Shown here: positions 17,851 to 30,700 of the stretch, piece after piece
How positions within the stretch are numbered: the stretch's first letter is position 1
Layout: each line of letters begins with the position of its first letter
Source: Himantopus leucocephalus
Lineage: Eukaryota; Chordata; Aves; Charadriiformes; Recurvirostridae
Assembly (NCBI GenBank): GCA_003993805.1
Contig: RSEF01000006.1
Coordinates: 23,870,151 to 23,934,150 of the forward strand
DNA: 64,000 nt
Reading direction: 5' to 3'
Notes under the pieces: generated by a model
The model's database searches: none
Seen by the model: the letters and a program-made list of their open reading frames with translations, nothing else
Told to the model about the DNA's origin: nothing
Made by a program: the position numbers and the translations under genes

Positions 17851-19230
17851 GGCTGCCGTGGGCTTCCCGTTTACCGTTTAATGTCACACACCTGCGGCTG
17901 CGCTCGGTTGGGACAGCAGACCCCCCCGCTACCCGCCTGCCGGGGGCCACCGAGGGGGGAATTACCGGGGGCTGAGGCAGCCCCGCCGTGCCGGCTGCCC
18001 CGACACCCAGGCGGGGGAAGGTGCCCGCACCGGGCGGCTTTGCTCCGCGTCCCCCCTGGGGTTTGGCGGGGAGCAGCCTGCCTGACCCCGGCAGATAAGG
18101 ACCGGGGCCCCGGAGCTGGCAGGCAGCGTGGGCAGCCTGCCCGGGACCGGAGCATCCACCGGCTCCTTAACGAAGGGCAGAGCACCCCCGAGACGGCGCC
18201 GGCGCCTGCGGGGGAAGGATGGGGCGCCCCGGGAGAACAGGGTTGGATTCTCCCACAGGCTGGGAGAGGGGCTGGCAGGGGAGAGGGGGCGGCCCAGGGG
18301 GTGCAGGCAGGCGTGGGGCTGGCTGTCACTGCGGGACGAGGGCAGAGCGGGGCCGTGACCCGGCTCGCTGGGGCAGGGGGCTGTGAAGGCTCTGGGCAGG
18401 CTGGTGCAGCCACCCTGGTTTGTTTGGGCGATGGACAGGGGGTCTCTGCCCCCCTCCCAGGACCGGCTTCCTAATAAGCCGAAGCTCTCCGATGTGATTC
18501 CCAAGCAACTGCTTCCCAGGCGGCCTCATGGTGCAGGTGAGGGAGGAGTGATGCCCCATAGCGTGCACACCGTCTGCATGTGGTGGGACACGATGCTGGT
18601 GCCCAGGCAGCCAGCAGCCAACGTGGCTTCTGCAGCTCCCCGGAGGCCGTGCAGCTGCTGAGGGACCGGGACCAGTCTCCTGCCACACTGGCAAGCTGTC
18701 ACTGAGGCATTGCATGGGGCATCAGTGCATAGGGCTGTGCCAAGCATCTTATCACTCCTCAGATGCAGCTACAGGGCTGGGACTGCTGATGCCTGAGACG
18801 CCCTAAAGTACTCGGACCTTCCTGACTGCCTGGTCTGGGTCCCAGTACAGCCACGGGGGCTCAGTGCAGAAGGTACATTACCCCAAGAGACCTGATTCTT
18901 CTGTGCTGAGTGGTGGACCCAAGTGATAATGTGTTTTTACCTCTGATTTCCCTTTATTTGGGTGCAGGTGTGAACAAGGCAGGACCCTGGGAATGAAGCT
19001 GCGCTCCATCACCACAGTCCTGTGGGATCACTCCTGGGACCGGGAAGGGAGGGCTGGGCAGGACAACCCCTGAGCAAGACAGACAGGGATGGGTAGGTTC
19101 ATCCCGTCCCAGCCGCATGGCCCCATGCAGGACAAGGAAGGCTCACACCAGGCAGGGCCACTTGGCACCCCCCGGGGAGCAGCCCCTGCCCCAGCCCGCC
19201 GCGGCACACAGGACCGTGGTCCCTCTTGCA

Positions 19231-19370
19231 GGTAATCGATAGCAACAGATCCTGATCGCTTTCATTATTATTATTTTCTTATGCATGTGCGCACAGGAGA
19301 TTTATCGCCAGCTACGGAGGCAAAATCAATTATTCATGTTATAAATTAGAAAATGATTTATGTTTGTGGG
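19231..19370. promoter_or_regulatory. Candidate conserved non-coding element
   Basis: Abrupt AT-rich block in GC-rich surroundings with GGTAATCGATAGCAAC, TTATGCATGTGC and AAATCAATTATTCATG. Such homeodomain/POU-like site clusters are typical of developmental enhancers. Inferred from composition and motifs only. Confidence 0.3.
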
Positions 19371-22300
19371 AGGCCAAGCAGCGTGGAGCCCCTGGCCGCG
19401 TGGGAGCTGGGTTTGTCTGGGAATGGCACCAGACACCCCCCGCCAGTACTTCCCCAGCCTCTCCATGCCTGCCGTGACCTGGATGTCCCACCCAGGGCTG
19501 ACCCCATCCCATCACAGCCCCAGGGTGACCCAGGGATGGTGGCTGGCAGGGAGCACCCAGCCTCTCCCACTCTGTCAACCCAGATGCCCGCGGACAGAGC
19601 CGGAGGAAGGCTGTGGGACCACAGTGGCCTGGTCACCCTGGCTGGTATGGCAGGATGATACTCCACAGCAGTTTCCATGGCAGCAGCAGCGCGGTCCAAG
19701 CGCTGCGAGGTGTGGGCTGCAGAAGGACCCCCTTGCTTGTCCCCACTGGAGACAACCTCACGTGTCCCCTCCAGCCCCAGCAGCTGTGTCTGTGCTTCTG
19801 CCTCCCAGAAGGGACACTGTGGTACCCTCCAGAATACCATCCATGGGGACAGGGACCCATTGCACTGCTGACACTCCCATGCTCCCCAGGAAAGAAATGA
19901 TGGGTGATGGCAAAAGGGTGGTGCAAAGGCACCCTGCTTGCACCACCCCCTAAGGTCAGCTAACCCAGAGTGGGGCTGCAGGGCTTTGCTTGGCCATGGC
20001 CCACCTTCTCCTGGGCCAGGGGGGTCTCAGGGGTCCTGGGAGTTTTCCCAGGCATGGAGATCCCATTCCCCGAGGGCTGACTGATGCTCTGTGCAGAGCA
20101 GGGTGGCACTGGGCTCCCACCACTCCTGGTGCTGGGAAAGGATTGGCTGGTGCTGCCAGGTCTGCCCCCAGCCCAGCTGTGCCCCAGGTGTTCAGCCTGG
20201 CACTAGTGGGAGCTGCAGCACCCCACGGATCTGCATCAGAGGGCCCAGCACCCCAGTCCTGGCTGCCTCAGCATCCTAAATCCCACTGCCCACATCACGC
20301 AGCCCGTGGGAGCAGGTGCCGGGAGCCAGCCGGCCGCTCTCTGCTGATAGCCGGGGCTGCTCTTGCTTCCGAAGAGTCTTGATCTAAAGCTGCCGTGCCT
20401 GTGCCTCCCTGGGGACAGCAGAGCGGGCCGGGAACGCTGCCTGGCTCTCCTTGTCTGTTCATCTGCAGCTGCGTCAGCTGGGGCCGCGGGGAGGCACAGG
20501 CTGAAAGGAGCAGCGCGGGAGAGAAAGGAGCTGTCAGCGGCCCCAGATCTGGGTCTGATCGCAAGCGAGCCGTGTATCCAGCTCCCGCTTGCGCGACATC
20601 CTGCACTGAGCTAAGCCCTGGCCCTCGGGATGGGAAGGAGAGACAGCACAGGGCAACCTTGGCTCTGCTCTGGCTCCCCAAGCAGCGTTTTCTCCCCAAG
20701 CCCTGCCTACAAGCCCCAGAGCCTCCTCCCAGCCTGTCACCCCCTGTGACTCCCACAGGTCTCAGGAAGCTGAGAACTTACTGGCTCAACACACATATGA
20801 GGGTGCCAGAGGGGGCAGGGGCTTTGGCTGCCCCCCCAGCTCCCTGCCAGGCTGCGAGCAGCAGGGACACCGAGAGCCAGCCATGGTCAAGGGACAGGGG
20901 GCTGCATTGTACCGGGGTACCGGGGCTGCTGCAGCTGTGTCCACCCCCAGCCAGCCCTGGTCCCTCTGGGACCACACTTGGAGTGCAGAGGAGTCCCTGC
21001 TTGCTCTGCTCCTGCTCTCAAGTGGCCCAGGGAGCTCAGAGACCTGCCAGAGTGGCCCAAGACCCCCTGAGCTGTGAGCGTCGGGCTTCAGGCTGAAACG
21101 CTGGGAAATAAAGGAGTCATGTTCTGGGGCCGAGCATCACCTCAGGCACCTCGCTGCTCCCCGGTCCCGAGGAGCCCAGCGCCAGCCTGTGCTCGTGTGA
21201 GCATCCCTCTGATTTATTGTTGCCGAGCAAATACTTACAGAGTGCTTTTGGCAGAGGAAAGCTCTGGGGAGCTGCAACGGGCATGCAGGGGCAAGGAGGG
21301 AATCACCCATAAGATGGAGCATGCCGGGGACACCCAGAGCACCTGCAGCCCCGAATTTCCCCATCACACCCAGCCAGGGGACACGCTCAGCCCGTGGGGA
21401 GGGGACTGCGGAGAGCTCCGGGCTGGGGTGGATTAGATCTGCTTTGCATTATTGCACCAAACACCTGGGGACTCGGTGGCTCGTGACAGCGCTGTATAAT
21501 GTAAGGAAGCAGCCCGCGGTGCGGGCAGGCGCCGGTGCTGCCGGCGGTTCGCGGGCAGGGAGGAGATGGGGCCGTGCCCCTGGGAGCATGGGCTGGCTGT
21601 GGAGGGGGGACCCGGGGTCTCTTGCTTCCCGTTTTCCTGCACATCTACAACGAAAAGGCACAGAGGGCAGCGCTTGTGCTGCAGGAATCAATATTGCTCC
21701 AGGAGCGCCCAGGGTGCTCCTCCCCGCGCTCCTCCTGGGAGCCTGCTCCTGAACGCCTCTCCCTGGGCTCTTGCTGTTGTCTCCTTCCCGCCATTGTCTT
21801 GCTTTCCAGCACTCTCGGCAGGACGGTGCAGCAGCACGGGGTGGCCGGTGACAGCCCAGGGGCTGCGGAACTTGCTAACCCGGAGAGCCTGGCTCCTGCG
21901 GCAGATGGGGGGAATAAGCAAGAGAGACCTCTTGGGGGGGATCCAGGTTTTATCCTGACTCGAGGTAGCCCCCGTTGGCACCGTGTCACAGCCTGATCCA
22001 TCGTAGCCCATGCTGCCACAGTCCCTAGGAGGTACCAGGGTGCCGTGGCCGGCTCCGGCAGGCAGAGATGCTGCCAGGAGGCAGTCTCTGCCCGGCAGCC
22101 AGTGCTCGGGGATGCTGTGACTGGAAGCAGCTCCCAGTCTCACCCAGCGCTGGCTGTGGCGGTGCCGCCGTGTCGGGTGACAGCCACTGCCCCGCGGGAA
22201 GGAACCCGGTTGCTTTCGATAGACCGTGATTTTAATTGATTCATCAGCGGGATCCACTTGAAGCTGATAAATCTTTCAGGAGCCCTGACAGAGGAGGCTG

Positions 22301-22914
22301 AGCTGGTCTGGCCGGGCATCCCCCTGCCTCCCTGCAGCTGCACGGCTCCTCCGAAGCAGCCGGCTGCCCTGAGCACTGGTCCTACCAGCCACAGCCAGCT
22401 GCTGGCAGCACCCCAGGTTTCCCCGCAGCCTGTTTGCTCTTCCCCAGCCAGGGATGCTGTCTGGGTGGGCTAGAGCACTGCCCTGCTGCAACCCCTCCAG
22501 CCAGGGAGCCCCGTCCCAGTGCTCCTTTCACAAGGGACCCCATCATCCCTGGCAGAGAAGAGCTGATGTTCTCTGGCTCCATCGCAGCACTGGCCAGGTC
22601 CCTCCTCTGGCCTCATGTCCCCTCTCCCGGCATGGGGCAGGACAGTCCCCAGAGCGCTGGCACTGGTGCATATCCGTGCCAGCCACAGCTCCAGGATCCC
22701 AGGGGGGACAAGTCCAGCTCATTCCACGGGGCCATGTCCCACAGGGGAATGGGAGGCTGTGTCTGTCCTCACTCCCCCACCCTGAGCCCCAGCAGGTAGC
22801 AAGGGAAAGCAGGGACGCAGGACGCAGGGACGGGGACTGCGAGGCAGGAGGCGAGCGCGGGCGGATCCGGTTACAGGCAGCACGGGGCAGAGAGATAGGC
22901 AGAGAACAGCAATG

Positions 22915-22975
22915 CAGCAAAAAGGGCTTTTAGTGATAATTAATAATTAACATTTCTAATGATGTCCCGGCGACA
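22915..22975. promoter_or_regulatory. Candidate homeodomain-site cluster
   Basis: GATAATTAATAATTAAC and TTCTAATGATG lie within 50 nt, giving several overlapping TAAT cores in an otherwise GC-rich region. No ORF or repeat accounts for it. Confidence 0.25.
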
Positions 22976-24216
22976 GGAAGAGTCCAAGCGGGGACCCGGG
23001 GGCACTGCTCACAGTGACAGGAGTGGCTGGGGACCGTGCAGGGACCGGGGAGGCTGTACAGAGCCAGGGGCTGGGGTGGGAGAGAGCTGTGGGGCCGGAG
23101 GTCCCGAGGCAGGGGCTGGGCACCCCTGGGCCCCCCTGGCTGGGCAGCACCCAGGGCCCAGCCTTCACACCCAGCTGCGGCTGAGGGGGCGGTAAGCCCC
23201 TGATGAAGGGGACTGGAAGATGAGATAAAACATACCTCAGGGCTGACATCGCCTCTGTGATGAGATGATGCCTCACCAGGGATTCCCATGCCCAGCAAGT
23301 GCTGAAGAAGGACCATGCTGGCAAGAGGAGGGGACCAGGGAAGCGTCCTGGGAGGCAGCAGCTCACGGGGAGCTGCTGGGATGGATGGCAGTCCCCAGGT
23401 CTCTGCCAGCCCTGGCACAAAGAACCCCCAGGTTGGGAAGTGTCCAGGCACCAGGGAGCGGTGGGCTGGCCTGGGGTACAGGACCAGAGCAGGCAGGGGT
23501 CTGCGGGCAAGGCAGGTCAGACACTGTGGGACAGTGACAGGGAGGGGACAGCAGGGAGGAGAGGGATGGAGAGAGCAGCCAGCTGAGAGTGAGAGTCCAT
23601 CGCTCTGAGCCACCACACGGCAGGCGTGCAGTCGTGCAGTCGTGGGAGAGGCAAGAGCAACCCTAGGAGGAACCAGGAGACGTATTTCTGGCAGGGCTGG
23701 GGACTTGCTTGCGTCCCTGCATGGGCCCCAGGGGACCTGCCTGTGCTGGAGCCAGCATGGGAGAGGAGCAGAGGCGTCATGGGGCTGCCAGGGGAGGCAG
23801 AGCCCGTGAGACCCATGATGGGAGGACGGTGACTCTTGCCCAGCACAGCGCAGGCGGCGGGGGAACGGAACGCTCACTATAAATACATCAGCGGGGTAAA
23901 CGCCAGGGAGGAGAAGAGCTATTTCAGCTAAAAGACAACGTTAGCACAGGAACGACTGGGGATAAATTATCCATGAATACATTTAGGGTGGAAATTAGAC
24001 CCTCAGAGCAAGGGAGGTCCCAGCACAGTCCCTCCAGAGAAGGAAGCAGTGCCAGGCAGGAGCTGGGGTTGGCCTGGGGTCCCACAGCATGCTGCGGTGA
24101 CAGCATGCGCCCTCTTCTAGTGTCAAAAAGCAGCAAGGGTGGCTGGTGCAGCCCGCCCGGCTCCTGCCCCGGCTGTGCTGGTGGGTGCAGCGAGCAGCAG
24201 CGTGCAGGGCAGTATG

Positions 24217-24433
24217 CATGGTGGGGTGCGTGCACATCACTGCATGCATGTGTGAGTGCAGATGTGCGTGTGTGCGTGGGCTGTGCGCACAGCTGGGCAG
24301 CGCATCGAGTGCTCATACACCGTGTGTGTGCAGAGGAGTGTGTGCAGACGGAGCGGCTGCACACAGACCCTTGCACGTGTGCATGTAGGTGCATGTGAGT
24401 GTGCTGAGAGTGTGTATGTGTGCTGTGTGCAGG
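24217..24433. repeat. TG/CA-rich alternating purine-pyrimidine zone
   Basis: Degenerate (TG)n with frequent TGCATG, GTGCGTGTGTGCG and TGTGCGCACA. Not a pure microsatellite, but strongly alternating, so a candidate for Z-DNA. It shares GTGCACATCAC plus GCATGCA with the zone at 25655-25880. Confidence 0.55.
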
Positions 24434-25654
24434 TGTCTCGGCTTTCCCGATGCTCTAGAAAGAGGAACGACAACCCCAGTGAAGAATCTTGGAGGTTAGT
24501 GCCTTGAGTCAGCACCATTCTGCTCACCTGCACCCAGTTCGTGTTGCACCATCTAGAATTTGCGGGAGGGGACAGACTGGGTGCTGATCCTGGGCAGATT
24601 CCTGGACTGCTGAGGGTCCCCCACCTCCCAGAGCAGTGCTGTCCCTGCAAGGGCCACAAGGGTCTCCCGGCACTGCCACCCCACAGGCTCACCCTGGCTG
24701 GCCAGGGCACTTGGCAGTGTCAGCAAACAGCCCTGTGCCACCCCTCCATCCATTGCAGTGCAAGCAAGGGACAGACCAGTCCCCAGCATCCTGCTCCCTT
24801 CTCCCCAGGGAGATCCTGGGGTGGCAGATAAGCCACCAAGCACAGGGACGCAGGGTGCCAGGGCTGTCGGCTGCAAGGGGGTCCCCACTCCCAGAAGGCT
24901 GAGTCAGCATGGATGGGGCAAGCACCCCAGGAACAAGAGCCAGGGAAAGCTGGGACACCTCTGCCCAGGGAATGGGACAGGGAGCCCTGGGTGTGCAAGG
25001 AGGTGGCTGGTGCTCACGCTGGCCCCAGCTCAGCAGAAGAGCCTCCCCCCGCCTGCGTGCAGCCCTTGGTGGAGCGCAGCGGCTCCCTTCCCCCCGCAGC
25101 GTGTCTGCCTGCTGCTCGCTCTAATTTCCTGTACATTGTCCCCACCACTGCCGCCACCGTCCCCTGCGCATCCCCGCTGTGCGCCGCACAGCCAGGCTCC
25201 CCACGCCCCACCACCTGCACCCGGCCTCACCGCCCCGCGAATGTCCCCGCATACATCCCAGCTCCTTTCACTGATGCTCTGTGCTCCCTTCCGCAGCTCC
25301 TTGCAGAGACCCATGTCCCAACCCAGGGTGCTCACCCTACCGTGTGAGCAGAGGGGGGGGACGGAGAGAGCTGGGCCAGCGTGGGCCAGCACAGGGAGTG
25401 ATACAGGACTGTGAATTACAGCCATGGCAGTTGTGATCCTAACATGCCTGCTGGCTGTTCTTGTCCCCCAGAGAAATGTCCCACCCCGAAGGGGTGGCAG
25501 CATCCACGGGAAGGGCACCGAGAGGCTCCAACAGCAGGTATTGGGAAGCACCTTGCAGCCCAACAAGTGGAAAATCACCCCACTGGGTGCCAGCAGCATG
25601 GGACCGGGGGCTGGAGCGTGCGAGGCCCCTCTCAGCACGTGTGCCCCGCAGGCA

Positions 25655-25880
25655 TGCAGCATGCGTGTGCCCATGGGGTGTCACGGTGTGAGCACATCCC
25701 TGCTGACACAGTGTGTGCACCTGCGGAAGTGTGTGCACACCACGCTGCTTGTCTAGCTGTGCACATCACGCATGCACACCTATGCGCACACACACGTGTA
25801 CAGGTGCATGCGCGTGGCGTACCGGTGCGCCGGCAGGCCTGACGGTGTCTGCCGGTGGGTGCGCACGTGCTCAGGGCTGG
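25655..25880. repeat. TG/CA-rich alternating purine-pyrimidine zone
   Basis: Mixed TG and CA runs such as GTGTGTGCACC, GTGCACATCACGCATGCACA and GCGCACACACACGTGTAC. Similar in type to 24217-24433 and to a third patch at 47080-47205. Confidence 0.55.
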
Positions 25881-27575
25881 GGCTGGGCCCCGGTGTGCTG
25901 GCACGTCGGGTTTGCGGCCCCGGGGAGCCGGTGTGCCCAGCACCATTCGCAGTCTCGGCATGCTCGAGCTGGCTTCCTGCCGGCGTTTGTGTTCTATACC
26001 TGCCAGTCGCAGGGAGGGTGTTGGGAGCCGGCTTGCAGAGTTTGTGCTAATAATTACCCAGGTGGTTACTAAATCTGGGATGAGCTAACGACTCAGCAGA
26101 GGAGGTGCTTGCCCTGAGCGCACACGCACGTGCAAGGCTGCAGCCAGGCGCCAGGGCTGTGGGACGCCGGTGGGCAGAGCGCACCCACAGCTCTGGGGTG
26201 CATGAGGACATGTGAACGCAGTATATGCACATTTGTGACGGTCACGCTGGCCTCCCAGCCCCAGCAGGCATCCCAGCCTCCCCACGGTGAACACAGAGAG
26301 CAGTGGTGGTTCCTGCCCCATGGCAGAGCCCCACAGTGGGTTTCCTGTACCCAGACACTGTCATGGTGGCCGTGGGGACCCCGCAGCAGGCAGCCGCGCA
26401 GCAAGCCCCATGCTCAGACAAGCACCCCGCAAGAGGGGGTCATCGGAAATGAAATCAAAGGGTACTTGATGGCCACATGGAAGCACCTTCGCGTGAGACA
26501 GTCACTGGGACTGGAGAGCTCTTGAATCCAGCAGGGAGAGAAGAACCGGGAGCAACAGGCAGAAGCTGTAGCCAGACACGTTCGAATGAGAAATAAGGGT
26601 TTTAGCAGGGCAGGTGATTAGCCACTTAAAGCAGCCCGAACAGCGCGGGCTCCTGCGGCTCCCGCTGTCTCCCAGCATGCCTCTCCTGGTGTCTCCTGCT
26701 GTCTCTTCTGGTAGCCGCAGCCCCAGGCTCCATGTTGGGGCACCTGCAAACGTGCTCCACTGGGGTGACCTGGTAGCCTTGTGCCCTGCCAGTGCTGTCC
26801 CTGTCCCTGCCACAACCACTTTCTGCATCCAGAGACACACGGAGGGCTCTGTGCCCAGCCCCGCAGTGACCACGCAGGAGAAAGGCACGTCAGGAGAGGC
26901 AGGCTTGTGGGCTAAGTGCCATCCTGCCTCAAGCATCCACTGGCTACAAGATTTTGGGCAAATCAGTGCCTTGCATGACCTGAGATGAGGCCTTTCTCGC
27001 AGTTTGGACTGTCTGCCAGGGCAGAGCCACTCATGGGGTCCCTGAAGAGGGAGAGTGGCAGCAGGGAGGTGGTTGACCTGCAGGGTGATGGTACAGGGAG
27101 GGTGCTGAGCCCTCGGGCTGCAGCTGGGTGTTATACTATGGGGCTGCCCAGCTCCGCTCCCTTTCCCCATCCCATGCCCACAGCTGCACGGCTCTTTGGG
27201 GCAAATCCCCCCTGCACTGAGGCCGGGGCAGATCCCTGGCTCAGCTCTCCACGTCACCCCAGCTGCCCTTGCAGGAGGTGGGTAGCGGTGCCCAGCCGTG
27301 CCCCAAGTGCCACCCACCCCCCAGCACCCACGGGGTGACCGCGGGGATGCAGCTCCTCTCCTGCGAGCCGGGAGCCCCTCCGCAGCCAGCCAGCTCCCCC
27401 GCCGCGGCTCCGGCTGCCCGGGAAGCGATGCACCGCTCAGCCCGGAGCCCCCCCCACCACCACTTCCAGCCCCGGCGGGCTCAGTGCCCGGGGCGATGCT
27501 CCCCGGCGGGTCCCCCCCGCAGCATCCCTGCGATGGGGACAGTAAATCAGCGCGGCGCAGCCCCACCTCCGCGCT

Positions 27576-27734
27576 CTCCATTGGCAGCGGCCCCCCTCAC
27601 CCCGCTCATTGGCGCTGCCGCCGCCGCCCGCCCCTACATAAGGCGCCGTTCGACCGGGCCAGCCCCGTCGGAAGCCGGGGAGCGGCGGAACCGGAGCCGG
27701 GCGGTGCGGCGGGCGGCGAGGCGGGCGCTGCGGG
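27576..27734 (+). promoter_or_regulatory. CRTAC1: CRTAC1 core promoter and 5'UTR
   Basis: Two inverted CCAAT boxes (ATTGG at 27580-27584 and 27608-27612) precede a TATA-like TACATAA at 27635-27641, predicting initiation near 27665. About 70 nt of GC-rich leader then leads to the proposed ATG at 27735. The spacing fits a focused promoter inside a CpG-rich stretch. Confidence 0.6.
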
Positions 27735-30700
27735 ATGCGCTCCCGCCGCCGCGGGGGGGCCGGGCAGCCCCCCTGGCCCGTGAGTAAAGGGGGTGGTTTG
27801 CTGCTTTCTGAAGTTTCCCGGGGACTCCGGGGCGGGGAGGGGGTGGCTTTCAACTCCGGCACGGTCACCGGCCCGGAGAGAAGTTGGTGGCGGGCGGAGC
27901 GGGACAGGGCACTCAGCCTGCCCCCGCAGCGTGGAGGGGGATGCGGGGTGGAAGGGGNNNNNNNNNNNNNNNNNNNNNNNNNNNNNNNNNNNNNNNNNNN
28001 NNNNNNNNNNNNNNNNNNNNNNNNNNNNNNNNNNNNNNNNNNNNNNNNNNNNNNNNNTGGGGGGGTGTGGGCTGGGACCGGGGGAGAGGCATCAGGGTGG
28101 CAAGAAGCAAGGGACAGAGGGAGAGAACGGGCAGCTCCTCTTTCTAGGGACATTTGTGCTTGGTCGTGGCTGAGCCCGTGGAGGGACTGGGGGCTGCGGG
28201 TAGAGGGGTCCGTCTGTGCATCTGCCTGCGTGGGAAGGGGCTGGTTGCGTGCTGGTGGGTGTGGGAGCAGGCAGCTGCAGCCAAGACCCCCAAGGACCTG
28301 GTGTCCCTTCGGGCTGAGCTCAGAGGCTAAGGTGACTGCTCATCTCCACACTGCATTAGCTGCTGCTGGCTGAGCCCCAGCGTGCCAGGTCCGGCGCTGA
28401 GGAGTCCTGCGTGGGAGGGGAGAGGGATGGGACAGCCAGCAGCTGGGGGCTTTGTGCCCGTCGGAAGCATCCGTGATGGGACTCATGCCCAGGCCAGGGT
28501 CTGTGGGAGGGAGCAGCGCTGAGCCCATGGCGGTGGGGAGCAGTCTGCTGGGGCAGAGGGACCAGGGCTATGGGCTTTGACCGGAGCAGAGGCACTGCAG
28601 GGGCTGGGCTGCTTGGGGCTGAGGTGCCGTGGAGGGGGCACTGCTGGCATCCCTGGGCAGCACCACTGCTGTGGAAGAGGGGCTGCTGGGTCTGCAGGAC
28701 ATCTCTTCCCTGTCCTCTGCCCTGGCGGGTACAGCTGTAGGATATGCTCCTGCCTGGGTATGGCAGGAACAGGAATATGATGTTATTGGGGCACAAGCCG
28801 CATGATGTCATGGGTTGCTGTTAGGTCATCACGTTGTCACTGCTCTGGGGTGACTTTGGGGTGTGATGAGGCCCCTCCTGCGCAATGTTGTGCAATGTTG
28901 TAGCAGTGTTGGAGGTGTCTGCGGCCCAGGATGGGATGTTGCTGCAGTGGTGGAGTATGACATCACTGGGGTGCGTGGTGTGGTGGGCGGCGATGTCACG
29001 GTGGCATGCGGGATGGGGCGGCTGCGCAGATGGCCAGCTCCCTCCCTCCCCATGATATGGGCCGAGGGCTGGGGATGTGCATGTGGGTGCATAAGGAGCT
29101 CCAGGGACAGCATTTCCCCGCAGGCCATGAGGGGTCTGGGGCACAAGCCCCTGCCTGCCCCACAGCTCCCTTCCCAGTTTCATCCCATCCTCCCCACATG
29201 GTGTTGCCAGCTGCAGCCATGCGCAGGGACAGATGAGCCCTACAAGCTGCATCCCTGCCATGGGGCCAGCACCCCGTCTCTGCACTGCCTGGCTGTACCC
29301 TGCGTGGGTGCCCATGGCACTCCCTACCCTGCTCCCATCCTTCTGCTGCGTCTACCCCTGCCTGGCACCTTGGCTTCATGTCACCAGGCTTAGCCATGCT
29401 GAGCGCGCACCCTGGGGTGACCGCAATTCCTGGGGTGACCTTGCCACCAGATGGCACAACGCAAGCCAGGATGTGGCTCTGCTGGGACAAGACAGGCTGA
29501 GCTCCGCCCTGTGTACAAGTATGACCCCGTAGCCTCAAACCTCAGGTAGAGCTTCATGCTGGGGTCTTGGTGCTATCAGCAGCATGCTGGGAACCACGAG
29601 GCCTTTCCTGTTTGCCATGCAGAGCCCAAGCCTCCCTCCCTCCAGCTTCCCAAAATGGCCTGGCTCCGGGCCGTGCATCCCTTCCCCATGGCACCAAGCA
29701 CCGGATCTGCTGGGAAAAGCTTTTTGTCTCCAATCAGGAACATTGTTTCCTCCTGGAAAGGCTCCATCCAGCCTAGAGGGATTTTGGCTGCAGCTGGATG
29801 GGGCGGAGGGGGACACCTGGGGAAGGGGCCAAGCTGCAGGGAGCAGGAGCTGGCGGGGAGGCAGAGCAGGGACGGCCCTGCCAGTGGCATGGGGACAGCC
29901 ACCCATCGCCTGGCTGTGGCCAGGGGTGAGGGGGCACCGCTCTACCTCGGCAGGGGCTCATGTGGTAGCCCTGCATCCATACGTCCACATGTGGATGGCT
30001 CTCCTCCATGCTTACTTCAGTGAGCCCAGTGTGGGGCTGTGGCAAAGGCTCTCCCTCCCTCACTGCCTGGCACTGCACAGCGACATCCAGGGACTGTCCC
30101 ATCCCTGTGCAACGCAATGAAACCCTGTCCCCATCACATGTGCCTTGCATGGGGCACCTGCACCAGGGAAAGACCCAGGCTTGTGCACCTGGAGAGCTCC
30201 TCCAGACAGGATGGCAGGGTGATGGGCACAGTGCCCCGAGTTTGGCTGGGTGGTGGAAAGCATGGTGCTGGAGGAGGGGGGAGGGAGGGAGCTGGCTGTG
30301 CCTGGGTCTGTAGGAGAATGCAGGTCACGCCAGGGAGGGGATGGGAGCAGCACAGAGTAGAGCTGGGGACACACACACGCATATCCACCCTTGCAGCTGC
30401 GCCTGGGGAATGGATGGGATTGGAGAGGGAAGGGGAGCAGGGCCTGGCAGTGGGATGTGGGTGTCTGGGTGTGGTGGGCAATGGGGCTCAAGGTCTCCTC
30501 TGCAGCTGGAGGACAGCCCCTTCCTGCCCAGGCAGGCAAGAAAGTTTGCTTGTGGCAGGGGAATCGGGGCCCCTCAAAGACCCTTGGGACCATTCCCATC
30601 CCCAGGGGAGGCAGCAGCAGACTGCTCCTGCAGCCTGGTCGGTCTGCCAGGATCTAAATCATCAGGCAGCTTCCCCTCTCCAAGCTGGGCACGTGTGGCA

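Larger units (their letters stand above)
17851..27550. other. Intergenic region between the divergent R3HCC1L and CRTAC1 promoters
   Basis: About 9.7 kb with no gene I can recognise. Long open frames are GC-composition artefacts with no family resemblance. It holds two alternating purine-pyrimidine (TG/CA) zones at 24217-24433 and 25655-25880 and AT-rich candidate elements at 19231-19370 and 22915-22975. Confidence 0.6.

Noticed and set aside
17152..18474. Plus-strand frame with an ATG at 17782 in the CpG island (divergent to R3HCC1L)
   Set aside because: The frame crosses an N run, the ATG is followed by Pro/Arg-rich sequence with no known family, and no convincing downstream exons were found.
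26502..27581. 359-codon minus-strand frame ending at the CRTAC1 promoter
   Set aside because: No homology recognised; composition-driven and overlapping promoter elements of CRTAC1.
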